This document shows, in pieces, positions 5,933 to 6,463 of a DNA stretch of 6,463 nucleotides (positions are counted from its first letter, which is position 1; the number at the start of each line of letters is the position of its first letter). The DNA is from an uncultured Brachyspira sp. (GTDB lineage: Bacteria > Spirochaetota > Brachyspiria > Brachyspirales > Brachyspiraceae). The position numbers and the translations under genes were made by a program. The DNA is taken from positions 1-6,463 of the forward strand of contig CAKVCG010000097.1 in NCBI GenBank assembly GCA_934725525.1, in the 5' to 3' direction. Under the pieces are notes generated by a model. That model had not been told where the DNA came from, searched no databases, and saw only the letters and a list, made by a program, of their open reading frames with translations.

Positions 5933-6218
5933 ATGATTATAAAAAACTATTAATTTTATATTTTATTTGCTTTATAGTCTGTAAAAATCCGTATATCGAG
6001 TATGATGAGATAGGGCAGATAGATACATTTCCTCCCGAAGGTTTTGGAGGACTTCCTATGAAGCTTATTTTGAAGGATTAAATCCCGCTACTTCTTCCGT
6101 TATACAGAAAGGTAATATTTATATTTTGGAATATGATGATGCTGTTATTACTTTTACTGAAGGAACAAGTTACGATAATAAGGAAATTTACCTTATTATA
6201 AAATATAATACATTCTAA
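5933..6218 (+). pseudogene. Small lipoprotein gene broken by two single-base losses
   Basis: As written, the ATG at 5933 stops after six codons (TAA at 5951-5953). Adding one A to the A6 tract at 5941-5946 opens a typical lipoprotein signal, MIIKKLLILYFICFIVC, with a lipobox cysteine at 5980-5982, followed by KNPYIEYDEIGQIDTFPPEG. That frame stops at 6079-6081. Adding one more base near 6051 (which would read GGTSYEAYFEGL) joins it to an open frame ending at TAA 6216-6218 with NKEIYLIIKYNTF. The restored product would be 95 residues: a surface-anchored lipoprotein with a small beta-rich domain of unknown function. The downstream fragment has no start codon of its own, so it depends on the shifts. 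AAGGA precedes the ATG by 2 nt, rather close. A good terminator follows. The damage could be genuine decay or sequencing error at short A runs; the sequence cannot tell which. Confidence 0.6.
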
Positions 6219-6258
6219 TTAGTTAAATAATAAATATTTAATAAATTTAGATTTAAAT

Positions 6259-6292
6259 AAAGGAGCTTGGTTTAAAGTCGAGTTCCTTTTTT
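6259..6292 (+). terminator. Rho-independent terminator after the lipoprotein gene
   Basis: An 11-bp stem pairs AAAGGAGCTTG (6259-6269) with CGAGTTCCTTT (6279-6289), with two G-U pairs, around a 9-nt loop. It is followed by a T run to 6292. It lies 40 bp after the lipoprotein stop codon and separates that gene from the next one. Confidence 0.8.
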
Positions 6293-6378
6293 ATTATATA
6301 ATGATTTTATATATATATTTAAATTTATTCGGTTTACATATAAAATAAAAGTTAATGAAAAACATTAAGGCGTAAATT

Positions 6379-6463
6379 ATGAATATAATAAATAAAATAT
6401 ATATAGGCTATCCGCCTTTTGAAAGCGATAGAGGCGTGGCTCTTTTATCTCAAAATAGACAGT
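6379..6463 (+). CDS. Probable B12-binding-domain radical SAM protein, 5' end only
   Basis: Twenty-eight codons are visible from the ATG at 6379-6381 to the window edge. The frame is open, and AAGG at 6367-6370 provides a ribosome binding site with an 8-nt spacer. The residues KIYIGYPPFESDRGVALLSQ then NRQ follow a short start. A first beta strand leading into GYPPxES.xG..LLSQNRQ resembles, from memory, the N-terminus of bacterial radical SAM enzymes that begin with a cobalamin-binding Rossmann domain (BchE-like group). The CxxxCxxC cluster motif that would confirm it lies beyond the window. A weak TATAAA at 6339-6344 could be the -10 box, but no convincing -35 accompanies it. The terminator upstream implies that the gene has its own promoter. 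Confidence 0.45.
   Translation, partial: MNIINKIYIGYPPFESDRGVALLSQNRQ

Noticed and set aside
5910..5936. An 8-codon ORF (MEDELKGK) 5 nt after a TATAAT, overlapping the lipoprotein start by ATGA
   Set aside because: Too short to support, and the spacing differs from the 6-nt geometry of the other leaderless candidates. The same bases serve better as the untranslated region and ribosome binding site of the lipoprotein gene.

Overview
The window is very AT-rich (well under 30% GC by eye), gene-dense and free of tRNA, rRNA, CRISPR or transposase sequence. Composition, the uppS-cdsA pair and the A/T-heavy codons suggest an AT-rich spirochaete such as Brachyspira. That assignment is an inference from style, and no marker in the window proves it.

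Layout: the last 43 codons of undecaprenyl diphosphate synthase (uppS) overlap cdsA (CDP-diglyceride synthase) by one base on the + strand, a membrane-lipid and cell-wall precursor pair. Four minus-strand genes converge on cdsA. In transcription order they are a 849-residue DinG-type iron-sulfur helicase carrying an N-terminal JAMM/RadC-like metallopeptidase-fold domain; an FkbM-type methyltransferase; a small membrane protein whose reading frame extends upstream without a start codon; and an unrecognised 232-residue soluble protein. Divergent from the helicase, on the + strand, lies a small lipoprotein gene broken by two single-base losses. A rho-independent terminator follows it, and then the first 28 codons of a probable B12-binding radical SAM protein run off the window.

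The most interesting region is the 200 bp between the helicase and the FkbM gene. A good minus-strand promoter is followed by a 36-codon leader ORF that contains 13 perfect copies of a 5-bp repeat (ATTGA on +, TCAAT on the transcribed strand). The repeat has no stop codon in any frame of the transcribed strand, and changes in copy number move the leader ORF among three different endings. One of those endings overlaps the FkbM start codon. This looks like a possible phase-variable translational-coupling switch for a surface-glycan-type methyltransferase.

A second pattern is that three minus-strand ORFs (the helicase, the 232-residue protein and the leader ORF) have no Shine-Dalgarno sequence and have a -10 hexamer exactly 6 nt before ATG, with a -35 element 16-17 bp further up. 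The predicted transcription start is therefore the A of the ATG, which suggests leaderless mRNAs. uppS-cdsA, FkbM and the last gene instead have ordinary ribosome binding sites.
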